DNA from: Campylobacter sp. RM6914
GTDB lineage: Bacteria; Campylobacterota; Campylobacteria; Campylobacterales; Campylobacteraceae
Direction of reading: 5' to 3'
DNA: 64,000 nucleotides
Assembly (NCBI RefSeq): GCF_004803835.1
Contig: NZ_CP012545.1
Span: 1,240,001-1,304,000, forward strand
Of this stretch, positions 36,125-45,363 are shown piece after piece. Position numbers and translations under genes: made by a program. Below the pieces are notes generated by a model. The model saw nothing but the letters and a program-made list of their open reading frames with translations. It searched no databases and was not told where the DNA came from. Position 1 is the stretch's first letter, and every line of letters begins with the position of its first letter.

Positions 36125-37557
36125 TATCTTTCCGTTAATGCGTTATTTTTAGCCTTTAAAATCGGCTTTAAAAGATAGTCAAGCACGGTCTTTTTACCGG
36201 TTATGATATCTGCCGACACTATCATGCCTACTTTTATCCGCAAAGGTTTTTCTTCGCTACCTAGATAATTTTTCTCAGTTTCTATGCGAACAAGATAGTA
36301 GCTTTCTCCTGTTTTTTCGTTAGTTTCGGTGTCTGCACTTATTTGCATAACCTCACCCTTTAATCCCCCATATATACTAAAGTCGTAAGCCGTAAATTTA
36401 ACCATCGTTTCAAGTCCCGGTCTTAAAAACGCCACATCGGCAGGTTTTACCTTGACTTCTGCTATAAGCTTATCTTCTAGCGGCACGATCTCTGCGATGT
36501 TTTCACCTGGTTTTATAACACCTGATACCGTATGTACCATAAGCTTGCTTACGATACCGTTTACAGGAGAGCGAACATTTGTCCTATCTACTCTGTCACT
36601 TAAATTTATCTGCGACTCACTTATACGGGCTATCTCAGCTGAAACTTCGTTTAACTCGGCTTTGGCCTTATTTTTAAAGGCAAGTCTTGCTTCGGTTATT
36701 TTGTTTCTAGCCTCTTTTATGGTTGATTCCACGCGCGGGACGGCTAGTCTTGACGCATCAAGTTCACCTTTTAAGTCGCTTAACTTTTTTTGTAATTGGA
36801 TGTATTCTATCTGACTAACAAGCCCTTTTTTAAACACTGGATCCATGATAGCTTTTTCCTTAAGCGTGAGGTTATATCCTGCTTGAGCTTGCTCGATCTT
36901 GTTTTGTAGCTCAACCAACTCGTTTTCTCGTTGGGCGATTTGCTCGTTTAAAATTCCTATCTGTTCGTTTAGATGCTCCATATTTGAGTTATGTAGACTT
37001 ATCTCATACTGTATAGCTTTTGTGTTATTCGCATCTCTAACCTCGTCATATACAAAGGTTGTATCGTTTGACTCGGCATCAAGTCTTAAAAATTTCGCCA
37101 TCAACTCATTGAATCTAAGCTGTGACTCACCATAACTACTTACGAAATTTTTATTATCTATTTTGACTATAACCTGATCTTTTTTGACCTCATCACCCTC
37201 TTTTACTAAAATTTCTTCGATGATTCCGCCTTCTAAATTTTGAATGGCTTGGTTTTTGCCGGATGGTATTATCTTACCGTCTCCTCTTGTTATCTCATCG
37301 ATTTGCGCCTGTGACCCCCAAACCAAAAGCCAAAAGATCGTTGCGCCTATTACATAAAGCAACATCTTAGAGCTTGATGGGGTTCTTGCAAGGACTGCTT
37401 CTGAAAGGCTTGACATAAATTTTAGATCGTTTGAGTCATATTCGTTTTTTTGAATATTGCCTTTTATATTTTTTATACTATTAAGAATTTCTTCGCAAGC
37501 CGACTCTTGATTTTTGATATGATCTTGTCTTATTTTTACATTTTCTTTTTCTTGCAT
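36124..37557 (-). CDS. lapC: LapC-like membrane fusion protein of type I secretion
   Basis: 477-aa HlyD-family adaptor. A long cytoplasmic N terminus of about 65 residues precedes one transmembrane helix (about residues 66-82), then a lipoyl-type half motif (NLEGGIIEEILVKEGDEVKK), a long coiled coil (about 170-320) and the second lipoyl half with VRSPVNGIVSKLMVHTVSG. It links the inner-membrane ABC transporter to the TolC-like outer-membrane protein. It starts 2 nt after lapB. Confidence 0.92.
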   Translation of the reverse strand: MQEKENVKIRQDHIKNQESACEEILNSIKNIKGNIQKNEYDSNDLKFMSSLSEAVLARTPSSSKMLLYVIGATIFWLLVWGSQAQIDEITRGDGKIIPSGKNQAIQNLEGGIIEEILVKEGDEVKKDQVIVKIDNKNFVSSYGESQLRFNELMAKFLRLDAESNDTTFVYDEVRDANNTKAIQYEISLHNSNMEHLNEQIGILNEQIAQRENELVELQNKIEQAQAGYNLTLKEKAIMDPVFKKGLVSQIEYIQLQKKLSDLKGELDASRLAVPRVESTIKEARNKITEARLAFKNKAKAELNEVSAEIARISESQINLSDRVDRTNVRSPVNGIVSKLMVHTVSGVIKPGENIAEIVPLEDKLIAEVKVKPADVAFLRPGLETMVKFTAYDFSIYGGLKGEVMQISADTETNEKTGESYYLVRIETEKNYLGSEEKPLRIKVGMIVSADIITGKKTVLDYLLKPILKAKNNALTER

Positions 37558-37559
37558 AT

Positions 37560-39698
37560 CTACTTCCCGCCAAGTTTTGCTAAAACATCATCTCTTGCAC
37601 CGTCTAGTAAAATTTTACCGTTATCGATAACTATTAGTCTATCTACAAGCTCAAGCATAGATGTTCTGTGTGTTACCAACAACATGGTTTTTCCGACTGT
37701 GTTTGATTTTAAATTTATTTTTAGCTTGTTTTCTACCGTGTTGTCTAGCGAATTTGTCGGCTCGTCAAGCAAAACGATCGGGCTATCAAGCAAAAAAGCC
37801 CTAGCCACCGCTATACTTTGACGCTGACCACCGCTTATGCCGTCGCCTCTTTCGTAGACAGGCATGTCAAATCCAAGGGGATGAGCATTTACATACTCGT
37901 CAACACCACTGATTTTGGCTGCTTTGATGATTTGTATATCATCTACATAAGGTGCTTTTTGTACGATATTTTCACGAACAGTGCCTTTAAATAAAACAAC
38001 ATCTTGCGGAACATAGCCGATATTTCTTCTAAGGTCTGCAGGATCGATTTGGTTTATATCTATACCGTCAATTAAAACAGAGCCGTCAGTTGGCGAGTAA
38101 AGACCTAAAATAAGCTTTTGTATGGTTGTTTTTCCTGAGCCGTTCTTGCCTATGATACCTACCTTTTCGCCTGGTCTTATAACAAAATTTATCCTATCAA
38201 GTGATCCTTTTGTAGTGTCCGGGTAAGTAAAGCTTACATTTTTAAATTCTATCTTTCCTTCAAAAGAATTTCTTCTTACAAATTTCTTTCCTTCCGGACG
38301 TTCAACAGGCATTTGCATTATCTTATCAAGACTTGCGTAAGCGGTCTTTGTCTGCTCGAAATTTGCCGCCAACGAAGCTACTTGCCCCATAGGTGCGATA
38401 GCTCTTGAAGCAAGCATGACTGAGGCTATAAGCCCACCCATAGTAAGCTCAACAGCCTCTATCATATAAACACCAAGAACAATGATAGCAATGGTATTAA
38501 GTTGAACCAAAAACGTAGTAACAGTCGTGATAGAGGTAGTTATCATTTTTGATTTGATATTTCTAGTAGCTATCTCGCCCGTTGCCTCTTCCCAGTGCCA
38601 CTGAATATGTCCGTTGGCACCCAAAGTCTTTATCGTCTCAAGACTGCTTAAACTCTCTATCAAAATTCCGTTTTTAGCAGCCGAGGCTTCAAAAGTACTT
38701 TTTATGGCATTTTGCAAAGGATCTTTTATAAAAAATGTATAACAAAGTATGCAAATTATAATAATAATAGGCACAAGCACTAAATATCCGCCGATAAAAT
38801 ACGTAACCACTAAAAATATAAAAGCAAAAGGCAGATCCACAAGTGCGGCAATAGAGGCTGATGAGAAAAAATTTCTAACCGTATCAAATTCTCGCAAGTT
38901 GTTTGCAAATGAGCCCACTGACTTTGGCTTGTTGCTAAATTTCATGTCCATAACGCGCTCAAAAAGCATCGAGCTCATGATAATATCACTCTTTTTGCCG
39001 GCAACTTCTAAAAAATAAGAGCGTATAAATTTTAAAAACAAGTCAATAATGTAAATTATCGCCACGCCAAGAGCCAAGACCCAAAGTGTTTCTACTGCGT
39101 TGTTTGGCACAACTCTATCGTAAACATTCATTGTAAACAATGGAGTTGTTAGAACAAATAAATTTACCAGTAAACTAGCCAAAATAACATCGATGTAAAT
39201 TTTTTTAGAACGCTTTATCGTGCCCCAAAACCAATGCTCTTTACCCGTATCCACAAGACGAGTTGCATTTGTATCCTCTGGAGTAAATTTACGCTTTAGA
39301 TAGTAAGCATAACCAAGGTATTCGTCTTTAAGCTTATCTATCTCGATCTCATTTGTGCCAGAACTTGAGTCGGGAGTTATTATCTTTGCTCGTTTTTTAT
39401 CAGCACTAATCGATTGAAGTATGCATGCCTTTTTGCCCCTAAGCATCAAGATACAAGGCAAAACTAAAGGAGAAATTTCTTCTATGCGTTTTTTAACTAT
39501 ACTTGAAGAAAAGCCGGCTCTAGAAGCCGCACGAGAAAAAAGAGACTTAGAGCCATCGATCGAAAAAAGCTCAACCTCTTCTCCGTCTTGAACAGGAAGT
39601 CCGGTAGTTAGCGCATCGGCACTATAAGGGTTGTTATGAAGCTTGGTAAATATAACCAAACACTGAAGTAGCTCGTCTTTTGTCTTTTCATTACTCAT
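37560..39698 (-). CDS. lapB: LapB-like type I secretion ABC transporter
   Basis: About 712 aa. N-terminal C39-like domain (about residues 1-130) lacking a catalytic cysteine, as in RTX exporters that do not cleave their substrate; a six-helix transmembrane domain (about 160-440); and an ATPase domain with Walker A GKNGSGKTT, signature ISGGQRQS and Walker B IVLLDEPT. The domain pattern fits LapB/HlyB export of large RTX adhesins. I use ATG 39698; an in-frame GTG at 39704 is an alternative. It follows lapD without a gap. Confidence 0.93.
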   Translation of the reverse strand: MSNEKTKDELLQCLVIFTKLHNNPYSADALTTGLPVQDGEEVELFSIDGSKSLFSRAASRAGFSSSIVKKRIEEISPLVLPCILMLRGKKACILQSISADKKRAKIITPDSSSGTNEIEIDKLKDEYLGYAYYLKRKFTPEDTNATRLVDTGKEHWFWGTIKRSKKIYIDVILASLLVNLFVLTTPLFTMNVYDRVVPNNAVETLWVLALGVAIIYIIDLFLKFIRSYFLEVAGKKSDIIMSSMLFERVMDMKFSNKPKSVGSFANNLREFDTVRNFFSSASIAALVDLPFAFIFLVVTYFIGGYLVLVPIIIIICILCYTFFIKDPLQNAIKSTFEASAAKNGILIESLSSLETIKTLGANGHIQWHWEEATGEIATRNIKSKMITTSITTVTTFLVQLNTIAIIVLGVYMIEAVELTMGGLIASVMLASRAIAPMGQVASLAANFEQTKTAYASLDKIMQMPVERPEGKKFVRRNSFEGKIEFKNVSFTYPDTTKGSLDRINFVIRPGEKVGIIGKNGSGKTTIQKLILGLYSPTDGSVLIDGIDINQIDPADLRRNIGYVPQDVVLFKGTVRENIVQKAPYVDDIQIIKAAKISGVDEYVNAHPLGFDMPVYERGDGISGGQRQSIAVARAFLLDSPIVLLDEPTNSLDNTVENKLKINLKSNTVGKTMLLVTHRTSMLELVDRLIVIDNGKILLDGARDDVLAKLGGK

Positions 39699-39703
39699 GG
39701 GCA

Positions 39704-41650
39704 CTATCCGATATTTTTAATCTCATCTATATAAAATCCTTGCATGTTTATAACGCCAAGCTCGATTAGCTTGTTTTTTTGCTCCTCGTTTTCAACGCCG
39801 ATAGCAATTAATTTTATGCCTTTTGAACTCATTATAACTTCAAGCGAACGTCTTGTTTGCTCACTGCCGTTTTCGCTAAAGAAGTCTATGATGTTGCCTG
39901 CTTGAATTTTAACATAATCCGGGCTTAAAATTTTTAATTTCTCTATACTTTTTGCATCAAGCCCAAAATGGTCAAAGCCAAAGCCAAAGCCAAGCTCTTT
40001 TAATTTCTGCGTTAATCTAACAATGCTTTGTATACTCATATCGTCTTTATTTGGAATTTCTATATAGTTTTTAAATTTAGAATTTGCACTTATCCTTTTA
40101 AGAGCCGTCTCAAGCCTAATAAAACTATTTTGTGAAGTTAAAATTTCTTTACCTAAATTTATAGCCAGCGAGCCGTTTGGTAAAATTTTATTTGGTAAAA
40201 TTTCAGCTATTCTATTTAATATATGAAGATCAAGCGTCGCACTTAAGTCAAGCTCCTTAACCATCGGCATAAAGTAGCTCGCCGACTGCCATTTGCCCTC
40301 ATCATCAACAAGACGTAAATAAAGTTCGTATTGTTCAAATCCATTTTCATCACCCACTTTTTGAGAAGCAAATTTAAATTTATCGTTTTTCATGGATTTT
40401 GATATTAGATCGCGGTATTTTTCCTTGCCTATAATTAGCGCTGCACTATCATCTTTGAAAATTTTGTATTTGAAATTTCCAAGCTCTTTTGCATCTGCAA
40501 GAGTTATGTCTGCCGTAGTTAGGATGGTCTTTAGCCCAGAATTTGGCTTAAATTCAACTATCGCGGCATTTACTAAAAGCTCGTTTTGATCTATATCAAA
40601 ATTCTCACTCTCTTTTTTAATCTCTTTCATGATACTTTCAATCAAAGTAGCAACACCGCTTGAAGTTACCGCGGGCATTAAAAGCGTAAAGTCATCATCG
40701 TTTAACCGTGCTGCAACACCGCTATATTTGCTATCTTCAAGCTCAGTTTCTAAGATATTTGCTATCTTGATAACAAAACTTTGCCATTTTTCAAAACCTA
40801 AATTCTTCTTCAAATTTGCAAGCTCTTTAAAGCTCAAAAGCACCATAGATCCGCTTGAATACTCCTCACTTGCGATGTATTCGTTAAATTTAGTCTGAAA
40901 ATAACGTCTATTATACATGCCACTAAGAGCATCTTTATAAAGGAGTTCTTGGTATCTATCAAGTGTTTTTGCCTCTTGCTCAAATATATCTTGCACCTTT
41001 GCAACCATGGAGTTCATAGCCAAAACCATTTGACGAAGATCGGTGGTAAAAGGAATTTTATCTTGGATCAAAAATTTATTATCAAGTATGGCCTCGGCTT
41101 GATTTCGCACCTTAACAAGGGGTCTAAATATCGTTTTAAGCCCAAAGTAAGTCGCACAAATAGCCAAAACCATCATTGCCAGCAAAAAGCCAAACATCTC
41201 TTTCATATTGTTATAAAGCTCATAGTATGCAAGTCCTGCACTGCTTTGAACATAAAGCGTGCCAAATTTCGTCCAACCAGTCATTATCTCACTGCTTTCG
41301 ATAGGAGCCGTAAATTTGGTTAAATTTAAAAACCACTCCGGAACACTGACGACTTGTATATCTTGCGCTCGCTCGATCAAAATTTCATCATCCACGCCTT
41401 TTAGTGTGATATTTTGATAATACCCACTATCAAACATGGAATTTATCATAGTCTCCGCCATAGACATATCGTTAGGATCTATAACAGGCTTTAGCGCAAG
41501 TCCTAGCGAATTTGCAGTATGTCTTGCATTTGCTCCAAGTTGGTCTGCTATGTAGGTATTTAGACTTTTAAAATTTAAATACCCAACCGCGCCAAATATC
41601 ACGAAACTAAACAGTGTCGTAGCTATTATTATCTGTTTAAAAAGTGTCAT
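39704..41650 (-). CDS. lapD: LapD-like c-di-GMP receptor (degenerate GGDEF-EAL)
   Basis: About 648-aa inner-membrane protein. Order: N-terminal helix, periplasmic LapD/MoxY-type domain (about residues 30-150), second helix, HAMP, degenerate GGDEF (RLNDDDFTLL in place of GGDEF) and degenerate EAL (ELYLRLVDDEG in place of EAL, and FDHFGLDAKS for DDFG). Such proteins bind c-di-GMP rather than make or break it and sequester LapG when bound. ATG 41650 overlaps the lapG stop (ATGA) and has GAGGG upstream; the frame from 41689 is less likely. Confidence 0.9.
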   Translation of the reverse strand: MTLFKQIIIATTLFSFVIFGAVGYLNFKSLNTYIADQLGANARHTANSLGLALKPVIDPNDMSMAETMINSMFDSGYYQNITLKGVDDEILIERAQDIQVVSVPEWFLNLTKFTAPIESSEIMTGWTKFGTLYVQSSAGLAYYELYNNMKEMFGFLLAMMVLAICATYFGLKTIFRPLVKVRNQAEAILDNKFLIQDKIPFTTDLRQMVLAMNSMVAKVQDIFEQEAKTLDRYQELLYKDALSGMYNRRYFQTKFNEYIASEEYSSGSMVLLSFKELANLKKNLGFEKWQSFVIKIANILETELEDSKYSGVAARLNDDDFTLLMPAVTSSGVATLIESIMKEIKKESENFDIDQNELLVNAAIVEFKPNSGLKTILTTADITLADAKELGNFKYKIFKDDSAALIIGKEKYRDLISKSMKNDKFKFASQKVGDENGFEQYELYLRLVDDEGKWQSASYFMPMVKELDLSATLDLHILNRIAEILPNKILPNGSLAINLGKEILTSQNSFIRLETALKRISANSKFKNYIEIPNKDDMSIQSIVRLTQKLKELGFGFGFDHFGLDAKSIEKLKILSPDYVKIQAGNIIDFFSENGSEQTRRSLEVIMSSKGIKLIAIGVENEEQKNKLIELGVINMQGFYIDEIKNIG

Positions 41651-42312
41651 AGTCCCTCTTTTTTCATTTTGTCTATTAATTCCATCCATTTTGGATTTTG
41701 CTTTTTGTTTCCACCAGGAACAACCTGCCCAAGCCCCTCTTGTTTTGCAAGGTAAAGCGAATCACCATTAAAACTATAGACCGGAGCTAGGTCTGTTCTT
41801 TGTGTTGCTATTTTGATATTACCGTTGATATTATCTAAGATAAGCGGCACCGACTTTGGTGTCTCATAATAAGAAAGCACCATGTGTGCTTGGTTAAATT
41901 TAAGAGCTTTAACATAGGTAAAATAAAGCTTACTCGTAGGAACACCAAGCTGTTTTAGAGTAAAATACTTTGCCGTAACAAAGTCCTCACAATCCCCGGC
42001 CCCTTTGCCTAAAAATTCCATCCTAGTAGCCCAATAATCCTTTTTGCCCCAAACTTCCATATCATTAGCCCATCTTAAAGAGTTAAAAAATTCATTTACT
42101 TTTTTTAATTTTTCTTGCTCGGATTCGTTTTTGAGTGAATTCATTAAGGCATTTAGCGCTACAACTCGTCTTTTGGCATTTTCGCCATATATCTTAGAAA
42201 CATTAGCTATAGTTGTTGACTGGATAAATTCGCCTATGGCGCTAACGCAAAATAGTAAGGCAAGAGCTGCTAAAAACGCTCTTGCTAAAGAATTTTTTAC
42301 CTTTTTAGGCAT
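41647..42312 (-). CDS. lapG: LapG-like periplasmic cysteine protease
   Basis: 221-aa bacterial transglutaminase-like cysteine proteinase (BTLCP). N-terminal signal or anchor (about residues 8-26). Catalytic triad visible as GAGDCEDF (Cys), NQAHMVLSYY (His) and LILDNING (Asp); the DCED segment also fits the calcium site of LapG. LapG cuts the N terminus of LapA-type adhesins after a di-alanine motif to release them from the surface when c-di-GMP is low. It overlaps lapD by 4 nt. Confidence 0.9.
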   Translation of the reverse strand: MPKKVKNSLARAFLAALALLFCVSAIGEFIQSTTIANVSKIYGENAKRRVVALNALMNSLKNESEQEKLKKVNEFFNSLRWANDMEVWGKKDYWATRMEFLGKGAGDCEDFVTAKYFTLKQLGVPTSKLYFTYVKALKFNQAHMVLSYYETPKSVPLILDNINGNIKIATQRTDLAPVYSFNGDSLYLAKQEGLGQVVPGGNKKQNPKWMELIDKMKKEGL

Positions 42313-42318
42313 AAATTT

Positions 42319-44031
42319 TTACTTTAAATCATTTTGGATACTGCAAGCACCTTGAATATATCTTTTAGCAAATCCCGGCTCAAAGCTATCAGCTAGCAAA
42401 CCCATATTATCAAGAAGTCTGTATTTTGCATAGATTAAAGCCGTTTCGGTATTGATAATCTCTTTTAACGCAGTGTTATACTCACTCTCTGCATCAAGTA
42501 AATTTATAAGATCACGACGACCTATCTTAAATTCGTCCTGATATGCGTCAAGCGTTGCCTTTGCATATTCGACGTGTTGAGCAAGATACGACATCTTTTT
42601 TTGCTCGAGTTCATAGCTTTGCCATGAAAACTTAAGCGACTCTCTAAGCTCTCTTGTTAGGGTTTCAAGGGCTTGCTGCTCTTGTCTAACAGCCAGCTGA
42701 CTCTTTTCTTTGTCTAGCTTATCATTTCCTTTATTATAAAGGTTATAGTTAAACCTCACAAGCGCATTTACGCTTTGATCTTCGTAGTTATTATATAACA
42801 CATCAGTATGATCATACCCGCCAGATACCACAAGATCTACTTTTGGTAAAAACGGTGCATTTTTTTCTTTCACCACAGACTCCGCCATCGCAACATTTGA
42901 TCTTTGAACCAAAAGAGATGGGTTGCATAGTAAAGCTCTATCATAGACCGCCTGCTCGTTGGTCGGTAGAGGTATATTAAATTCAGGCTCGATTAAATTT
43001 TGAGCAAAAAGCTTTTTACCGTATAATCTCTCAAAAGTAGAAACTGCATCTTCATAATTGTTTGCCGCAGAAATATAATTTGACTGCGCCAAGGTATACC
43101 TAGATCCTGCTTGGCGCTCTTCTGAAGCTATACCGTATCCAGACTGTGCCCTATCTTTTATCTGTGAGTAAATTTCTTCGTGATTTTTAACATTTAAGTC
43201 TTCTATGTCTAAAATTTTCTTAGTTTTTATAACTTCAACATAAGCATTTACCATCTCAAGAGCAAGTCTGTCGGCTCTTTGTGCCACGCTATAAGCAGCA
43301 GAGTCAAGACGCGCGCTTTGAGAATTTATCCTATTTTTATCGGCTCCGCCATTGTATAAATTTTCAACTAAAGTAAGTGTTGCGCTTGAAATTCTACCGT
43401 TGCCGGTTCTTGTGTTCGTATCATTATCCAAGCGTCTTCTTTCATGCCCAACCGAAGCTTGAGCATCAAGCGTTGGATAGTAGGCGTTTTTGGCGATATT
43501 TAGATCTTTACCAACTTGAAGGTAGTTATACTCCGTCTCTTTTAAGCTTGGATTTTCACTAAGAACGGTTTTTATAACTTCATTTAGCGTTACTGCACTA
43601 TTTTTATCAGTGCCATTTGTTTGTGTTGAGGCAAAATTTGATTGACTAGTTTGAACCAAAAAGCTCTCTTTAGCTTTCTTGGTATCAGCGATATCGGTTT
43701 TGCTTAAATTTGTAAAATTTTCACTTTTGATCTTCATGTAAGCGTCGCTATAGCCAGGTGTCGCTCTTAGGTTTTTTAGTATATTATCTGCTTCAAAGGC
43801 CGAGATTGCAGAAGTATCGACGTAAAGAAATTCCCTGCCATTTTCAGCATAACTGCCAAAACTAAGTCTTTCGTCTTGTGAAATTATATCTTTTATATTT
43901 TGTTTTACGTTAGTTAGCTTAGTCTCGTTTTCAGACTGGGTAAACGCACCTAAAAACACCCTATACGTTAGGTCTTTAGCGGAAGAAATCGTAGCCGCAA
44001 CTATCATTCCTACGATAAATATCTTTTTCAT
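42319..44031 (-). CDS. lapE: LapE/TolC-like outer-membrane protein with N-terminal SPOR-like domain
   Basis: 570 aa. Signal peptide (residues 1-18), then a region of about 85 residues (YRVFLGAFTQSENETKL to YSDAYMKI) that resembles a SPOR domain, a linker, and a TolC/OEP fold (about 150-555) with typical motifs such as AKNAYYPTLDAQASVGHER and LLDAESEYNTALKEIINTE. It is the outer-membrane duct for the adhesin. First gene of the operon lapE-lapG-lapD-lapB-lapC. The SPOR-like assignment is from sequence pattern and not from a search. Confidence 0.88.
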   Translation of the reverse strand: MKKIFIVGMIVAATISSAKDLTYRVFLGAFTQSENETKLTNVKQNIKDIISQDERLSFGSYAENGREFLYVDTSAISAFEADNILKNLRATPGYSDAYMKIKSENFTNLSKTDIADTKKAKESFLVQTSQSNFASTQTNGTDKNSAVTLNEVIKTVLSENPSLKETEYNYLQVGKDLNIAKNAYYPTLDAQASVGHERRRLDNDTNTRTGNGRISSATLTLVENLYNGGADKNRINSQSARLDSAAYSVAQRADRLALEMVNAYVEVIKTKKILDIEDLNVKNHEEIYSQIKDRAQSGYGIASEERQAGSRYTLAQSNYISAANNYEDAVSTFERLYGKKLFAQNLIEPEFNIPLPTNEQAVYDRALLCNPSLLVQRSNVAMAESVVKEKNAPFLPKVDLVVSGGYDHTDVLYNNYEDQSVNALVRFNYNLYNKGNDKLDKEKSQLAVRQEQQALETLTRELRESLKFSWQSYELEQKKMSYLAQHVEYAKATLDAYQDEFKIGRRDLINLLDAESEYNTALKEIINTETALIYAKYRLLDNMGLLADSFEPGFAKRYIQGACSIQNDLK

Positions 44032-44055
44032 AGAAATTTCCTTTTTTCTAAAAAT

Positions 44056-44083
44056 TTATAGGCATTTTATATACGAAAATGCC
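44056..44083 (-). terminator. Terminator of the Fe-S oxidoreductase gene
   Basis: GGCATTTT (44061-44068) / AAAATGCC (44076-44083), 7-nt loop, followed on the minus strand by TATAAATTTTT. It separates the hemB-to-glpC unit from the lap operon. Confidence 0.75.
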
Positions 44084-44109
44084 CAATTATACATAAATTT
44101 GTTTGAATT

Positions 44110-45363
44110 TTACAAATTCGCCGCGATCAGATCTATCGGATTTTCAAATTTAACATTTGAGCCGTGTATGTGAAGCGCATTTGAAATTTGCATCTTACAA
44201 GCACTGCACTCGGCGCTTACAAATTTCACATTAGTATCATTTACCATTGCGGCTTTTCTTTGTCCTGCCGCACGACTTAGATGATACTTCTCCGCTTGCA
44301 TCGTCACTCCGCCAAATCCACAACACTCATTTGGATCGCTCATCTCTACTATATCGTAATTTTGCGCTAAAAGTTTACGAGGCTCTTTATAAACTCCTTG
44401 CATTTTTCTAGCATGACAAGCATCATGATACGTCACACTCTCTAATCTTTTGCCTTTGCTTGCCAGAATTTGCGCCAAATTTGTCTCTTTCTCAAGATAC
44501 TCGGTGGCTAGGAAAATTTTCTTACTTATCTCTTTGGCTCTCTCTCGCCACTCGTCATTATCGTGGAAAAAATGCTCGTAATCAACCTTAACCATCGCAG
44601 AACAGGTCGCTTCAGGGATAATGATAGCATCTATCTTATCTCTCAGGCTTTCAAAATACTCAATATTTCGCTTAGCCAAAACCTCAACCGTCGCAAAATC
44701 ACCCGTAAAATACGCCGGTGCGCCACAACAAGCTTGCTTTTTCATCAAATGCACGTTTAGTTTTAGCTCGCGAGCTATTTTTAGCAAGCTCTCACCAATG
44801 CTTGTGTATGCGTAGTTTCCCATGCAGCCGATAAATATTCCTATAGTCTTTTCGCCGCCATTATCTATAAATTCCTCATGCGAATTTAAAAAGCTCTTGC
44901 CTTTAGCGGTCGGAAATAGCCTCTCTTTTTTTACCATCGGCAGGCTAAAGCGTGGCGTCATCGTGCTCTCTTTTATCTTAAACGCACAGCTTTGAAAGAC
45001 ATAGCCCATTTTAGCGCAAAAGTCCATTATCTTGCGGTAGCGAAGCAGCCAAAAAAACGCCTTTTTATACCAAGCTATGCCGTATTTATTTGCTAGATCT
45101 TTTCTGACATTTTCTATCGCCGTATCCACGCGCAAGGAATTTGGGCAGACATCTACGCAGTTGGTGCATAAAAAACAGCTCTCAAATATATTTTTTGCAT
45201 TTTTATCAAGGTTGAGTTCACCTCGCTCGTAAGCGCCTAAAAGATCCAAAAAACCCCTTGGGCTCGTTACCTCATCGCTATTTATATTGTGGATAGTGCA
45301 AACCTGTATGCACTTGCCGCATTTTACACATTTGTCTGAAATTTCACTAAATTTAAACATCAT
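44110..45363 (-). CDS. GlpC/LutA-type CCG-domain Fe-S oxidoreductase subunit
   Basis: 417 aa. Two N-terminal [4Fe-4S] motifs (CVKCGKCIQVC near residue 12 and CFLCTNCVDVCP near residue 63) and two cysteine-rich CCG-type domains (CCGAPAYF near residue 213 and CCGFGGVTM near residue 345) as in GlpC, GlcF and heterodisulfide reductase B/D. These pass electrons between a flavoprotein dehydrogenase and quinone; the partner is not next to it. The same neighbour order (hemN then glpC) occurs in H. pylori. Its ATG overlaps the hemN stop. Confidence 0.85.
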   Translation of the reverse strand: MMFKFSEISDKCVKCGKCIQVCTIHNINSDEVTSPRGFLDLLGAYERGELNLDKNAKNIFESCFLCTNCVDVCPNSLRVDTAIENVRKDLANKYGIAWYKKAFFWLLRYRKIMDFCAKMGYVFQSCAFKIKESTMTPRFSLPMVKKERLFPTAKGKSFLNSHEEFIDNGGEKTIGIFIGCMGNYAYTSIGESLLKIARELKLNVHLMKKQACCGAPAYFTGDFATVEVLAKRNIEYFESLRDKIDAIIIPEATCSAMVKVDYEHFFHDNDEWRERAKEISKKIFLATEYLEKETNLAQILASKGKRLESVTYHDACHARKMQGVYKEPRKLLAQNYDIVEMSDPNECCGFGGVTMQAEKYHLSRAAGQRKAAMVNDTNVKFVSAECSACKMQISNALHIHGSNVKFENPIDLIAANL

